From: Janthinobacterium sp. FW305-129
GTDB taxonomy: Bacteria; Pseudomonadota; Gammaproteobacteria; Burkholderiales; Burkholderiaceae_D
Assembly (NCBI RefSeq): GCF_020858115.1
Contig: NZ_JACYMM010000005.1
Span: forward strand, 186,001-250,000
Direction of reading: 5' to 3'
Length of the DNA: 64,000 nucleotides
Below, in pieces: positions 38,491 to 46,763 of this stretch; position 1 is the first letter of the stretch, and each line of letters opens with the position of its first letter. The notes below the pieces were generated by a model, which was not told the origin of the DNA, searched no databases, and was given only the letters and a program-made list of their open reading frames with translations. The position numbers and the translations under genes are program-made.

Positions 38491-40914
38491 ATGTGGTCCC
38501 CCCGCTTCAATCTGCAACCCGCCCCCTTCGCCCTGGCCGCCATGCTGGCCCTGGGCACGCTCAGCGCCGCACAGGCGCAAACCTTGTCGCCCGTCAAACT
38601 GTCCATCGCCGCCCAGCCGCTGGGGCAAGCCCTGAATGAGCTGGCGCGGCAAGCCAATCTGCAACTGCTGTTTTCACCCGACTTGGTGGCCGGCAAGACG
38701 GCGCCCGCTTTCAGCGGCACGCTCAGCGTGCGCGATGGCCTGGAGCGCCTGCTGGCTGGCAGCGGCCTGCAAGCGTCCATCGACGGCAGCGCCGTCATCA
38801 TCAAGGCGTTGCCCAAGGCCACGGGCGAGACGGCGACCCTGTCGGAAATCACCGTGACGGCCAATGGCGAGCGCACGGCCACCAGCGAAGGCACGGGCGC
38901 CTACACGACGCGCGCCGTGACCCTGGCGGGCGCCGAGCGCTCGCTGCGCGAGACGCCGCAATCCGTGTCCGTCGTCACGCGCCAGCAGATGGATGACAAG
39001 AACCTGTTCACCCTGGACCAGGTGCTGGAGCAAAGCACGGGCCTGACGCGCATGAACCGCAGCTTCGGCTCGCATGAATTCCTGTCGCGCGGCAACGCCC
39101 TGTCTTACCTGATCGATGGCATGCCCGGCATTTCCGACAATGCCACGGGCTGGCTGATTCCCGACATGGCCGTGTATGACCGCGTGGAAATCCTGCGCGG
39201 TTCGGCCGGCCTGATCGTCGGCGCCGGCACGCCGGGCGGCGTCGCCAACCTGGTGCGCAAGCGCCCGCGCGCCGAAGCGCACGCGGATCTGACGGCCACC
39301 GTGGGCAGCTGGCAGCAGCGCCGCGTGGAGCTCGATGCGGGCACGCCGCTGAACGCGGCCGGCACCGTGCGCGGCCGCGCGCTGGTGGCCTATGAAGAGC
39401 GCGATTACTTCTATGACGCGGCGCACAGCCGCATGCCATTGTTCTACGGCATCGTCGAGGCCGACCTCGACGCCGCCACCACCGTGCGCGCCGGCGCGCG
39501 CCGCCAGCACACGGTGACGGACGGCTACTGGCTGTTCGGCCTGCCCCGCTACAGCGACGGCGCCACCTTGCCGCTCCGCCGCTCGACCTCGCTGGCGCAG
39601 GACTGGAACCGCCACGACGCCACCATCAGCGAGCTGTTCGCCGACCTCGAACACCGCTTTGGCACCGGCTGGAAGGCCAAAGTTGCCATCAACCGCACCT
39701 ATGGGGCCTTCGACCAGCAGGCGGCCATCGTGCGCGGCAGCGTCGACCCCGCCACGCAGCAGGGAGCGCGCCTGTACACGGTCAACTACCGCAAGCAGGA
39801 TATCGTCACCACGGGCCTGGACGCCAACGTGGGCGGCACTTTCCAGGCCTGGGGCGGCAGGCATGAAGTGCTGCTGGGCATGAACGCCTCGCGCGCCCTC
39901 ACCGACGATCACGCGGCCTCGACCTCGCCCGGCCTGCCCTTCGACGTCTTTCATCCGAACAATACGCTGCTCGCGCAGCCCGCGCATCCGGCCTGGGACT
40001 CGCTGCCGCACCTGAACGAGCAGCATTACGGCGCCTACGCCAGCACGCGCTGGGAACTGCGCCCGGACCTGCATCTGCTGCTGGGCGGCCGCCTGAGCTG
40101 GTTCGACAAGCAGACCACGGGCAAGCTGGCCACCGATCCCGTCAGCCGCTACAAGGAAAGCCGCGAATTCACGCCGTACGCGGGCCTGGTGCACGACCTG
40201 GGCAAGCAATGGTCCGTGTACGGCAGCTACGCGAGCATCTTCCAGCCGCAGAGCCTGTACTACACGCTGGGCGGACAACCGTTGAAACCCGTCGTCGGCG
40301 ACACCTATGAGGCGGGCGTGAAGGGCGAGCTGTACGACGGTCGCCTGAACGTGGCACTGGCCGCCTTTCGCATCAACAAGCGCGACACGGCCGTGTACGA
40401 CGAGGCCAGCAATGACGATTGCCTGAAGTGGGACGTGACGGGCAGCTGCTACCGCAATGGCCGCCCCATCCGCAGCACGGGCATCGATGCGGACGCCAGC
40501 GGCGAAGTGCTGCCGGGCTGGCAGCTGTCGTCCGGCTATACCTACAACATCGCGCGCGGCGAAGGCGACGAGACGCCGCCCACCGTCACGCCCAAGCACA
40601 TGCTGCGCGTGTCGACCAGCTACCGCCTGCCCGGCGCGTGGAACCACTGGACGGTGGGCGGCGGCGTCTCGGCGCAAAGCGGCTATGTCTATCGGGCCGA
40701 TGACAATCCTGACGTGAGTTTCCGCAACGGCGGACGCGCGGTGTGGGATGCGCGCGCTTCGTACGTGTTCAACCGCAACTGGAGCGCCAATCTCAGCATC
40801 GCCAATGTGACGGACAAGGCCTATTGGGCCGCCACGGGCGAATTGCGCCGCGGCAATTACTTCGGCGAACCGCGCAACATCATCCTGACCGTGCGCTACA
40901 CGCCGGCTTTGTAA
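38491..40914 (+). CDS. TonB-dependent siderophore receptor with N-terminal signalling domain
   Basis: 807 residues. Signal peptide (ends about SAAQA-Q), STN signalling domain at about residues 30-110 ('PLGQALNELARQANLQLLFS'), TonB box area, plug ('RETPQSVSVVTRQQMDDKNL', 'YDRVEILRGSAGLIVGAGTP'), and a 22-strand barrel to 'GNYFGEPRNIILTVRYTPAL'. The STN domain marks it as the receptor that signals to the FecR/FecI pair just upstream. It belongs to the FpvA/FoxA/FhuE-type group; the siderophore is unknown. Confidence 0.94.
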   Translation: MWSPRFNLQPAPFALAAMLALGTLSAAQAQTLSPVKLSIAAQPLGQALNELARQANLQLLFSPDLVAGKTAPAFSGTLSVRDGLERLLAGSGLQASIDGSAVIIKALPKATGETATLSEITVTANGERTATSEGTGAYTTRAVTLAGAERSLRETPQSVSVVTRQQMDDKNLFTLDQVLEQSTGLTRMNRSFGSHEFLSRGNALSYLIDGMPGISDNATGWLIPDMAVYDRVEILRGSAGLIVGAGTPGGVANLVRKRPRAEAHADLTATVGSWQQRRVELDAGTPLNAAGTVRGRALVAYEERDYFYDAAHSRMPLFYGIVEADLDAATTVRAGARRQHTVTDGYWLFGLPRYSDGATLPLRRSTSLAQDWNRHDATISELFADLEHRFGTGWKAKVAINRTYGAFDQQAAIVRGSVDPATQQGARLYTVNYRKQDIVTTGLDANVGGTFQAWGGRHEVLLGMNASRALTDDHAASTSPGLPFDVFHPNNTLLAQPAHPAWDSLPHLNEQHYGAYASTRWELRPDLHLLLGGRLSWFDKQTTGKLATDPVSRYKESREFTPYAGLVHDLGKQWSVYGSYASIFQPQSLYYTLGGQPLKPVVGDTYEAGVKGELYDGRLNVALAAFRINKRDTAVYDEASNDDCLKWDVTGSCYRNGRPIRSTGIDADASGEVLPGWQLSSGYTYNIARGEGDETPPTVTPKHMLRVSTSYRLPGAWNHWTVGGGVSAQSGYVYRADDNPDVSFRNGGRAVWDARASYVFNRNWSANLSIANVTDKAYWAATGELRRGNYFGEPRNIILTVRYTPAL

Positions 40915-40965
40915 TCCAGGCAGGTTTCCGGCGCTACACTTTTCCACTCTCGATAAAGATATCCG

Positions 40966-43356
40966 ATGCGACATTTCCGTTTTCAAGTTACCCCCCTCGC
41001 CCTGGCCGCCATGCTGGCCCTGGGCAACATCCCCCTGGCACAGGCGCAAACCTTGTTGCCCGTCAAACTGGCCATCGCCGCCCAGCCGCTGGGGCAAGCC
41101 CTGAATGAACTGGCGCGGCAAGCCAATCTGCAACTGCTGTTTTCACCCGACTTGGTGGCCGGCAAGACGGCACCCGCCGTCAGCGGCACCCTGAGCGTGG
41201 CCGACAGTCTGGAGCGCCTGCTGGCCGGCAGCGGCCTGATGGCTGCCATCGACGGCAACAGCGTCATCATCCGCCCGGCGCCCGCCGCCACGGGCAAGGT
41301 GGCGACCCTGGCGGAAATCACCGTCAGCGCGCGCCAGGACGCGACCATCGATACCGAGCTGACGAAGTCGTATGCGGCGCAGGCGGTGAGCATCGGCAAG
41401 GGCCGGCAAAGCCTGCGCGAGATTCCCCAGTCCGTCTCCGTGCTGACGCGCCAGCAATTGAACGACCAGAATTTACTGAGCCTGGACGACGCCATGCGCG
41501 GCGTGACGGGCATCACCGTCGAAGCGAGCAGCACGGGCGGCAACCACGGCAATTTTTACTCGCGCGGCCATGCGCTGGACTCGGTACAGGTCGATGGCGT
41601 GATGACGCCGGCCAGCACGGGCAACGATCTGTCGGCCGGCTTCGGCCTGGCCATCTATGACCGAGTGGAAGTGCTGCGCGGCCCCGCCGGCCTGCTCCAG
41701 GGCGCGGGCGACCCGGGCGGCAGCATCAACCTGGTGCGCAAGCGGGCGCGCGACACCTTCGCCGCCAGCGGCGTGCTCAGCGCGGGTTCCTGGGACCGCT
41801 ACTATGCGGAAGCGGACGTCACGGGTCCCTTGAGCGCGGACGGCAAGGTGCGCGGCCGCCTGGTGGCCGCGTATGAACACCGGCGCTCCTTCGTCGACCA
41901 TGTGTATGCGGAAAAACCGCTGCTGTACGGCACCGTCGCCATCGACGTGGCGCCGGGCACCGTGCTGACGGGCGGCGTCACATATCAGCAATACAAAGGC
42001 CGTCCCGCCTTCGGCCTGCCCGCCTATGAAGACGGGCGCCTGCTCGACGTGCCCCGCTCCACCTATCTCGACCCGGCGTGGAACCACATCACGGAAAAGG
42101 TCACGGAATATTTTGCCGAACTCGATCACAAACTGGACAACGGCGGCCAGTTCAAGGTGACCGCCCTGTACCGCGAGCAGGACGAGCCATCGCGCAACTT
42201 CGGCTGGCCCGATTGTTCGGCCGACCCCGTCACGGGCGACAGCTGCCTGATCAGCTGGACCTACCGCAGCCACTGGAAGACGCAGGGACTCGATGCCTGG
42301 CTGGCGACGCCGTTCCAGGCGTTCGGCCGCAGCCACGACCTGATCGTGGGCGCCGACTACCGCCAGGTGCACAAGAATTTCCGCTACGGCGGCGGCAACA
42401 CTGCGCCCATCAATATCTTCCACCCGGATAACAATATCGCCCAGCCCAGCTACACTTTTACTGACGGCAACGACAACCGCACCAAACAGTTCGGCCTGTA
42501 CGCGCGCACCCGCCTGCAAGCGACGGACCGGCTGGCCGTCAACCTGGGCGGACGCCTGACGCACCGGAACAACCATACCGTCAACCGCAATACGTATTTC
42601 AACCAGTTCACCGACGTCAGCAACACCATCAAGGCCAAGTTCACGCCGTATGCGGGCATGGTCTATGAGCTCGACAAGCAGGTCTCGGCCTACGGCAGCT
42701 ACACGCGCATCTTCTCGCCCCAGATCACCACGGACGCTGCCGGCCAGCCCCTGAAACCACGCACGGGCCAGCAATTCGAACTGGGCTTGAAGGCGGAACT
42801 GTTCGACAAGAACGTCAATGCGCATGCGGCCCTGTTCCGCATGGAAGACGAGAACCGCGACATGCCCGATCCGGCCAACCCGCTGTTTTCCATCGGCGCC
42901 GGCAAGATGCGCAGCCAGGGCCTGGAAGCCGAGCTGAGCGGCAGCCCCCTGCCGGGCTGGAACATCACGAGCGGCTATTCCTACACCAGCACGCGCACCC
43001 TCGAAGGCAGCGATGACCAGAAAGCGCAACTGTATTCCTTCATCGCGCCTCGCCACAACTTCAACCTGTGGACCAACTATCGGCTGGCCGGCGCGCTCGA
43101 CAAGATCAGCGTGGGCGGCGGCTTGCGCAGCGTCAGCAGCATGTACCGCCTGAACGGGCCCGTGAAATTCGAGCAGGGCCCCGTCACCACGGTGGGCTTG
43201 CAGGCGGGCTACCGCCTCAGCCCCACGCTGGAGCTGTCGTTGACGGTGAACAACCTGTTCGACAAAAAATACTACACGCGCGTGTGGGCCGCGTATGGTT
43301 CCAACTTCTATGGCGAACCGCGCAACGCCATGCTGACCCTGCGCGGCCAGCTGTAA
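40966..43356 (+). CDS. Second TonB-dependent siderophore receptor with N-terminal signalling domain
   Basis: 796 residues, same architecture: signal peptide, STN domain, plug ('REIPQSVSVLTRQQLNDQNLL', 'YDRVEVLRGPAGLLQGAGDPGG'), barrel ending 'NFYGEPRNAMLTLRGQL'. Its first 75 or so codons are almost identical in DNA to the first receptor, while plug and barrel are clearly diverged. It starts 51 bp after the first receptor, so probably the same operon. The ribosome-binding site is weak. Confidence 0.94.
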   Translation: MRHFRFQVTPLALAAMLALGNIPLAQAQTLLPVKLAIAAQPLGQALNELARQANLQLLFSPDLVAGKTAPAVSGTLSVADSLERLLAGSGLMAAIDGNSVIIRPAPAATGKVATLAEITVSARQDATIDTELTKSYAAQAVSIGKGRQSLREIPQSVSVLTRQQLNDQNLLSLDDAMRGVTGITVEASSTGGNHGNFYSRGHALDSVQVDGVMTPASTGNDLSAGFGLAIYDRVEVLRGPAGLLQGAGDPGGSINLVRKRARDTFAASGVLSAGSWDRYYAEADVTGPLSADGKVRGRLVAAYEHRRSFVDHVYAEKPLLYGTVAIDVAPGTVLTGGVTYQQYKGRPAFGLPAYEDGRLLDVPRSTYLDPAWNHITEKVTEYFAELDHKLDNGGQFKVTALYREQDEPSRNFGWPDCSADPVTGDSCLISWTYRSHWKTQGLDAWLATPFQAFGRSHDLIVGADYRQVHKNFRYGGGNTAPINIFHPDNNIAQPSYTFTDGNDNRTKQFGLYARTRLQATDRLAVNLGGRLTHRNNHTVNRNTYFNQFTDVSNTIKAKFTPYAGMVYELDKQVSAYGSYTRIFSPQITTDAAGQPLKPRTGQQFELGLKAELFDKNVNAHAALFRMEDENRDMPDPANPLFSIGAGKMRSQGLEAELSGSPLPGWNITSGYSYTSTRTLEGSDDQKAQLYSFIAPRHNFNLWTNYRLAGALDKISVGGGLRSVSSMYRLNGPVKFEQGPVTTVGLQAGYRLSPTLELSLTVNNLFDKKYYTRVWAAYGSNFYGEPRNAMLTLRGQL

Positions 43357-43431
43357 AAACTCCCGCGCCCCCGCGTCCGCACGGCCGCCGCCAGCAATGG
43401 GGCGGTCGTTCTCGTTTACAACATCGCACTC

Positions 43432-43476
43432 TTGCATGTCTCGCAACCCCACACTATAATAAGAATAGTTCTCATT
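43432..43476 (+). promoter_or_regulatory. Fur-regulated promoter of the DUF4198-PepSY operon
   Basis: TTGCAT (43432-43437), 17-bp spacer, TATAAT (43455-43460), followed by ATAAGAA-N3-TTCTCAT (43460-43476), a Fur-type dyad with one mismatch. Its placement over the start region mirrors the sigma-gene promoter. Confidence 0.75.
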
Positions 43477-43484
43477 CACATTTA

Positions 43485-43551
43485 GACTCTCACCAGAGTC
43501 TGCACGCAGCCGGCTGGCTGATGCGCAGCTGGATGACACGCTGCGCCAGCC
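43485..43551 (+). promoter_or_regulatory. Two leader hairpins upstream of the 27-codon ORF
   Basis: Hairpin 1 is GACTCT-CACC-AGAGTC (43485-43500). Hairpin 2 is GGCTG-AT-GCGCAGC paired with GCTGCGC-CAGCC around a 10-nt loop (43516-43551), 12 bp with a 2-nt bulge. No U-tract follows either, so they are not plain terminators. Confidence 0.5.
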
Positions 43552-43606
43552 AGGCATCCCCGCCAAGCAAGCCTCCCCCTATCAATCAGGAAAAAAAGGA
43601 AGTTCC

Positions 43607-43690
43607 ATGGCACGAATACGTTCGCCGGCCGGCGTAGCGCCGCCACTTCCCGGCACCGATGCGCCGCTGCGACCACCACGTTGCTCCTAA
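43607..43690 (+). CDS. Short ORF in operon leader (27 codons), possible leader peptide
   Basis: The ATG at 43607 is preceded by a strong AGGAAG site, better than that of the next gene. The product is basic and Pro-rich, beginning MARIRSPAGV and ending LRPPRCS, with two Pro-Pro pairs and a single Cys next to the C-terminus. The TAA is 18 bp before the DUF4198 ATG. It could be a cis-acting leader peptide controlling the operon; no family is recognised. Confidence 0.45.
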   Translation: MARIRSPAGVAPPLPGTDAPLRPPRCS

Positions 43691-43708
43691 CAAAACAAGG
43701 GATACACC

Positions 43709-44455
43709 ATGCACATCACTTCCATCGCGCCCCCCGGCGCCCTCGCCACCGCCCTGCTGGGCGCGGCCTTCGCCTGCGGCAGCGCCAGCGCCCACCAGAT
43801 CTGGCTGCAGCAGGACGGCAAGGCGGCCAGCGTGTACTTCGGCGAATTCGGCGACAACCTGCGCGAAGCATCGCCCGGCCTGCTGGACAAGTTCAGCATC
43901 AGGAACGTGACGTGGGTATCGGCCAAGGGCGCGCAGCCGCTGCAGGCAAGCAAGACGGCCGGCGCGTTCATCCTGAATGGCAAGGTGGGCGCCGGCGAAA
44001 GCATCATCGTCGAGGAAGACAACTACCCGTCGTGGGAAGAGAAGAAGGATGGCAAGGCCACGCGCACCGTGTGGATTCCCGCCGCGCGCCTGGTCGCCGA
44101 CGGCAAGGCGCAAACACAAGCGCTGACCCTGGACCTGGTACCGACCGGCAAACCCGGCCAGTTCCAGGTCAGCTACCAGGGCAAGCCGCTGGCGCAAGCC
44201 AAGGTCAACGCCGTGGTGCAATCGGGCTGGGGCAAGGAAGCGTGGAGCGATGCGCAAGGCCTGGTCAGCTTCCCGCTGCCATGGAAGGGCACGTATGTGC
44301 TGGAAGTGCAGCACACGGACAAGACGCCCGGCCAGCGCGGCGCGCAAGCGTATGACAAGGCCATGTTCGTGACCACCCTGAGCCTGGTGCAGCCGCAAGG
44401 CGTGACGCCGCTGCCGGCCGGCCCGGCCCTGCCACCGAGCAAGGATCACGACTGA
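43709..44455 (+). CDS. DUF4198-domain periplasmic protein
   Basis: 248 residues. Signal peptide (ALLGAAFACGSASA-H) then the DUF4198 start 'HQIWLQQDGKAASVYFGEFG', with a beta-rich body and an Ig-like later half ('PGQFQVSYQGKPLAQAKVNAVV', 'GLVSFPLPWKGTYVLEVQH'). Related proteins lie with nickel, cobalt or iron uptake genes and are thought to be metal-complex-handling periplasmic proteins. First protein-coding member of a Fur-boxed operon with three membrane proteins. Confidence 0.88.
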   Translation: MHITSIAPPGALATALLGAAFACGSASAHQIWLQQDGKAASVYFGEFGDNLREASPGLLDKFSIRNVTWVSAKGAQPLQASKTAGAFILNGKVGAGESIIVEEDNYPSWEEKKDGKATRTVWIPAARLVADGKAQTQALTLDLVPTGKPGQFQVSYQGKPLAQAKVNAVVQSGWGKEAWSDAQGLVSFPLPWKGTYVLEVQHTDKTPGQRGAQAYDKAMFVTTLSLVQPQGVTPLPAGPALPPSKDHD

Positions 44456-44457
44456 CC

Positions 44458-44793
44458 ATGCAAGCGCCTGCCATCCTTAAAATGCCGCGCCTGCGGCTCT
44501 CCGCCGGCGCCGTCTACCGCCTCGGCGTGGCCTCGCGCAGCGTTGCGGCCATCGGCGGCGGCTACGTGCTGGCCGCGCTGGTCACCATGCTGCTGTCGGT
44601 GAGCCTGCCCATGGCCCGTTCCGAAGCCGTCATGACGGCCACCCTGCTGTCGTTTGCCATCTACACCTGCGCCGTGATGTGGGTCTTTGCCACGCGCAGC
44701 GCCCTGCGCGCCTGGCTCGGGCTCGCAATCCCCGCCGCCGTCATCGCCGCCATCCTGCAGTCGATGGACGCACTCTCCTGGAGTCTCGCATGA
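44458..44793 (+). CDS. DUF3649 iron-uptake-associated membrane protein
   Basis: 111 residues, three hydrophobic segments: 'AAIGGGYVLAALVTMLLSVSL', 'AVMTATLLSFAIYTCAVMWVF', 'AWLGLAIPAAVIAAILQS'. The RSEAVM-TATLLSF and ARSALRAWLGL stretches are typical of this small family found beside PepSY reductase-like genes in iron operons. Starts 2 bp after DUF4198 and overlaps the PepSY gene by 4 bp (ATGA). Confidence 0.8.
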   Translation: MQAPAILKMPRLRLSAGAVYRLGVASRSVAAIGGGYVLAALVTMLLSVSLPMARSEAVMTATLLSFAIYTCAVMWVFATRSALRAWLGLAIPAAVIAAILQSMDALSWSLA

Positions 44794-46409
44794 AAGAAGG
44801 TTTCCGCCAGTCGATGGCATGGCTGCATACCTGGTCCGGCCTGCTCGTCTGCTGGATCTTGCTGCTGGTGTTTTGCGCCGGCACGGCCAGCTACTACCGC
44901 AATGAAATCACCTTGTGGATGCAGCCCGAACTGCATGGCGCCGCCGCCAGCGACGTGACGACGGAAGTAGCGGCCACCGTCGCGCAACAAGCGATGCAAG
45001 AGCGGGCCACGGGCGCCACGCGCTGGTTCATCAGCCTGCCCGGCGAGCGCAATCCGGCCACGCAGCTGGGCTGGAGCAAACCCTCGAAGCCAGGCGAAAA
45101 GAAACGCGGACGGCGCGGCAATTTCCATAGCGAGCAAGCCGACCCGGCCACGGGCGAGGTGCTGTCCAAGCCGCGCGAGACGCGGGGCGGCGAATTCCTC
45201 TACCGCCTGCATTTCGACCTGCACTACATGTCGGCCATCTGGGGCCGCTGGATCGTGGGTTTCTGCGCCATGTTCATGTTCGTCTCCATCATCAGCGGCA
45301 TCGTCACGCACAAGCGCATCCTCAAGGATTTGTTTACCTTCCGGCCGAAAAAGGGCCAGCGCTCGTGGCTCGACGCGCATAACGTGACGGCCGTGCTGGC
45401 CCTGCCTTACCACATCATGATCACCTACACGGGCCTGGTCACGTTGATGTTCCTGTACATGCCATCCGGCGCCACGGCCGCCTACAAGGGTGACAAGGAC
45501 GCCTTCTTCGCCGAAGCCTTCCCGGGCCGTTCGGGCGACAGCAAGCCGGCCGGCGTGGCCGCGCCCCTGACGCCGATCGCTCCCCTGGTGCGCCAGGCGG
45601 AGCAGCACTGGGGCGGCAAGGTCGAACGCATCTCCGTCAACCACCCGGGCGACACCAACGCCACCATCACGCTGTCGCGCGCGTCCGGACGCGACATGTC
45701 GTCGAAGCAGCCGTCGATGGAATTCGATGGCGTTTCCGGCAAGCTGCTGGCTACCGACGGCGACGCGCTGCCCGGCGCGGCCGCCACGCACGGCGTGATG
45801 TATGGCCTGCACATCGCGCATTTCGGCGGCCCGCTGCTGCGCGCCCTGTTCTTCCTCTCCGGCCTGGCCGGCTGCGCCATGGTCGCCACGGGCGCCCTGC
45901 TGTGGGCCGTCAAGACGCGCCAGAAGCAGGCCAAGGCGCTGGCCGCCGGCAAGCGCGCCAGCTTCGGCCTGCGCCTGGTGGAAGCGCTCAACATCGGCGC
46001 CATTGCGGGCATCCCGATCGCCTTCGGCGCCTACTTCTGGGCCAACCGCCTGCTGTCGGTGACGATGGAAGAGCGGGCGAAAGAAGAAATCGCCTGCTTC
46101 TTCGGCGCCTGGGCCCTGGCCGCCATCATCGCCCAGCTGCGCCCCTCGCGCGCCATGTGGCGCATGCAGCTGGCCGCCGGCGCCTTCCTGCTGGCGTCCC
46201 TGCCCGTGCTGAACATGTTCACCAGCGATGCACACCTGGGCGTGACCCTGTTCCTGGGGCGCGGCCCCGTGGCGGTGGCCGCTTTCGACCTGGTGGTGCT
46301 GGTGCTGGGCCTGGGCCTCGCGTATGCGGCGTTCAAATTGAAACCGCTGCCCGTGAAGACGGCCAAGGCGGCACCCGTAAAACCGGCGCCAACGATGGAG
46401 GCCGCGTGA
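44790..46409 (+). CDS. PepSY-associated transmembrane protein (putative ferric-siderophore reductase type)
   Basis: 539 residues. N-terminal 'MKEGFRQSMAWLHTWSGLLVCWILLLVF' is the PepSY_TM signature, with conserved His in helix 1. A large periplasmic loop, a second His-bearing helix region ('YRLHFDLHYMSAIWGRWIVGFCAMFMFVSIISGIVTHKR'), another helix ('HNVTAVLALPYHIMITYTGLV') and a PepSY-containing loop follow. The C-terminal half adds several more helices. The paired membrane His residues suggest haem-based electron transfer, as proposed for ferri-siderophore reduction. Coupled to both neighbours by overlapping start and stop codons. Confidence 0.88.
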   Translation: MKEGFRQSMAWLHTWSGLLVCWILLLVFCAGTASYYRNEITLWMQPELHGAAASDVTTEVAATVAQQAMQERATGATRWFISLPGERNPATQLGWSKPSKPGEKKRGRRGNFHSEQADPATGEVLSKPRETRGGEFLYRLHFDLHYMSAIWGRWIVGFCAMFMFVSIISGIVTHKRILKDLFTFRPKKGQRSWLDAHNVTAVLALPYHIMITYTGLVTLMFLYMPSGATAAYKGDKDAFFAEAFPGRSGDSKPAGVAAPLTPIAPLVRQAEQHWGGKVERISVNHPGDTNATITLSRASGRDMSSKQPSMEFDGVSGKLLATDGDALPGAAATHGVMYGLHIAHFGGPLLRALFFLSGLAGCAMVATGALLWAVKTRQKQAKALAAGKRASFGLRLVEALNIGAIAGIPIAFGAYFWANRLLSVTMEERAKEEIACFFGAWALAAIIAQLRPSRAMWRMQLAAGAFLLASLPVLNMFTSDAHLGVTLFLGRGPVAVAAFDLVVLVLGLGLAYAAFKLKPLPVKTAKAAPVKPAPTMEAA

Positions 46410-46762
46410 TGGAATTACTAGCCAATTTCCTCGTCTTCGCCCTGTGCTATGCGGGCCTGTCCGCACTGTGCCTGGCGATGGACCGCCACTACGCCGATCT
46501 GCACGGACGCGGCGCCGAACCGCCCGCCCCGCTGCGCCGCCGCTTGCAATGGACCGGCTGGCTGGCGCTGGCGGCGGCCCTGGCCTGGGCCATGCACATC
46601 GCCGGCGGCGGCTACGGCCTCGTCTACTGGGTCGGCAGCCTGACGGGCTGCGGCTTGCTGCTGATCTGGCTGCTGCCCTACGCCCCCCACCAGGCCATGC
46701 GCCTGGCGCGCATGATCGGCGTGGCGGCCGTGCTGGCCGCCGTCGCGCTGGCCATTCTGTGA
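46409..46762 (+). CDS. DUF3325 small membrane protein
   Basis: 117 residues, three helices: 'LLANFLVFALCYAGLSALCLAM', 'GWLALAAALAWAMHIAGGGYGLVYWVGSLTGCGLLLIWLLPY', 'MIGVAAVLAAVALAIL'. The 'MDRHYADLHGR' after helix 1 is typical of DUF3325. It ends the DUF4198-DUF3649-PepSY-DUF3325 set, which recurs next to TonB siderophore receptors. Overlaps the PepSY stop by one base (TGATG). Confidence 0.85.
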   Translation: MELLANFLVFALCYAGLSALCLAMDRHYADLHGRGAEPPAPLRRRLQWTGWLALAAALAWAMHIAGGGYGLVYWVGSLTGCGLLLIWLLPYAPHQAMRLARMIGVAAVLAAVALAIL

Positions 46763-46763
46763 A

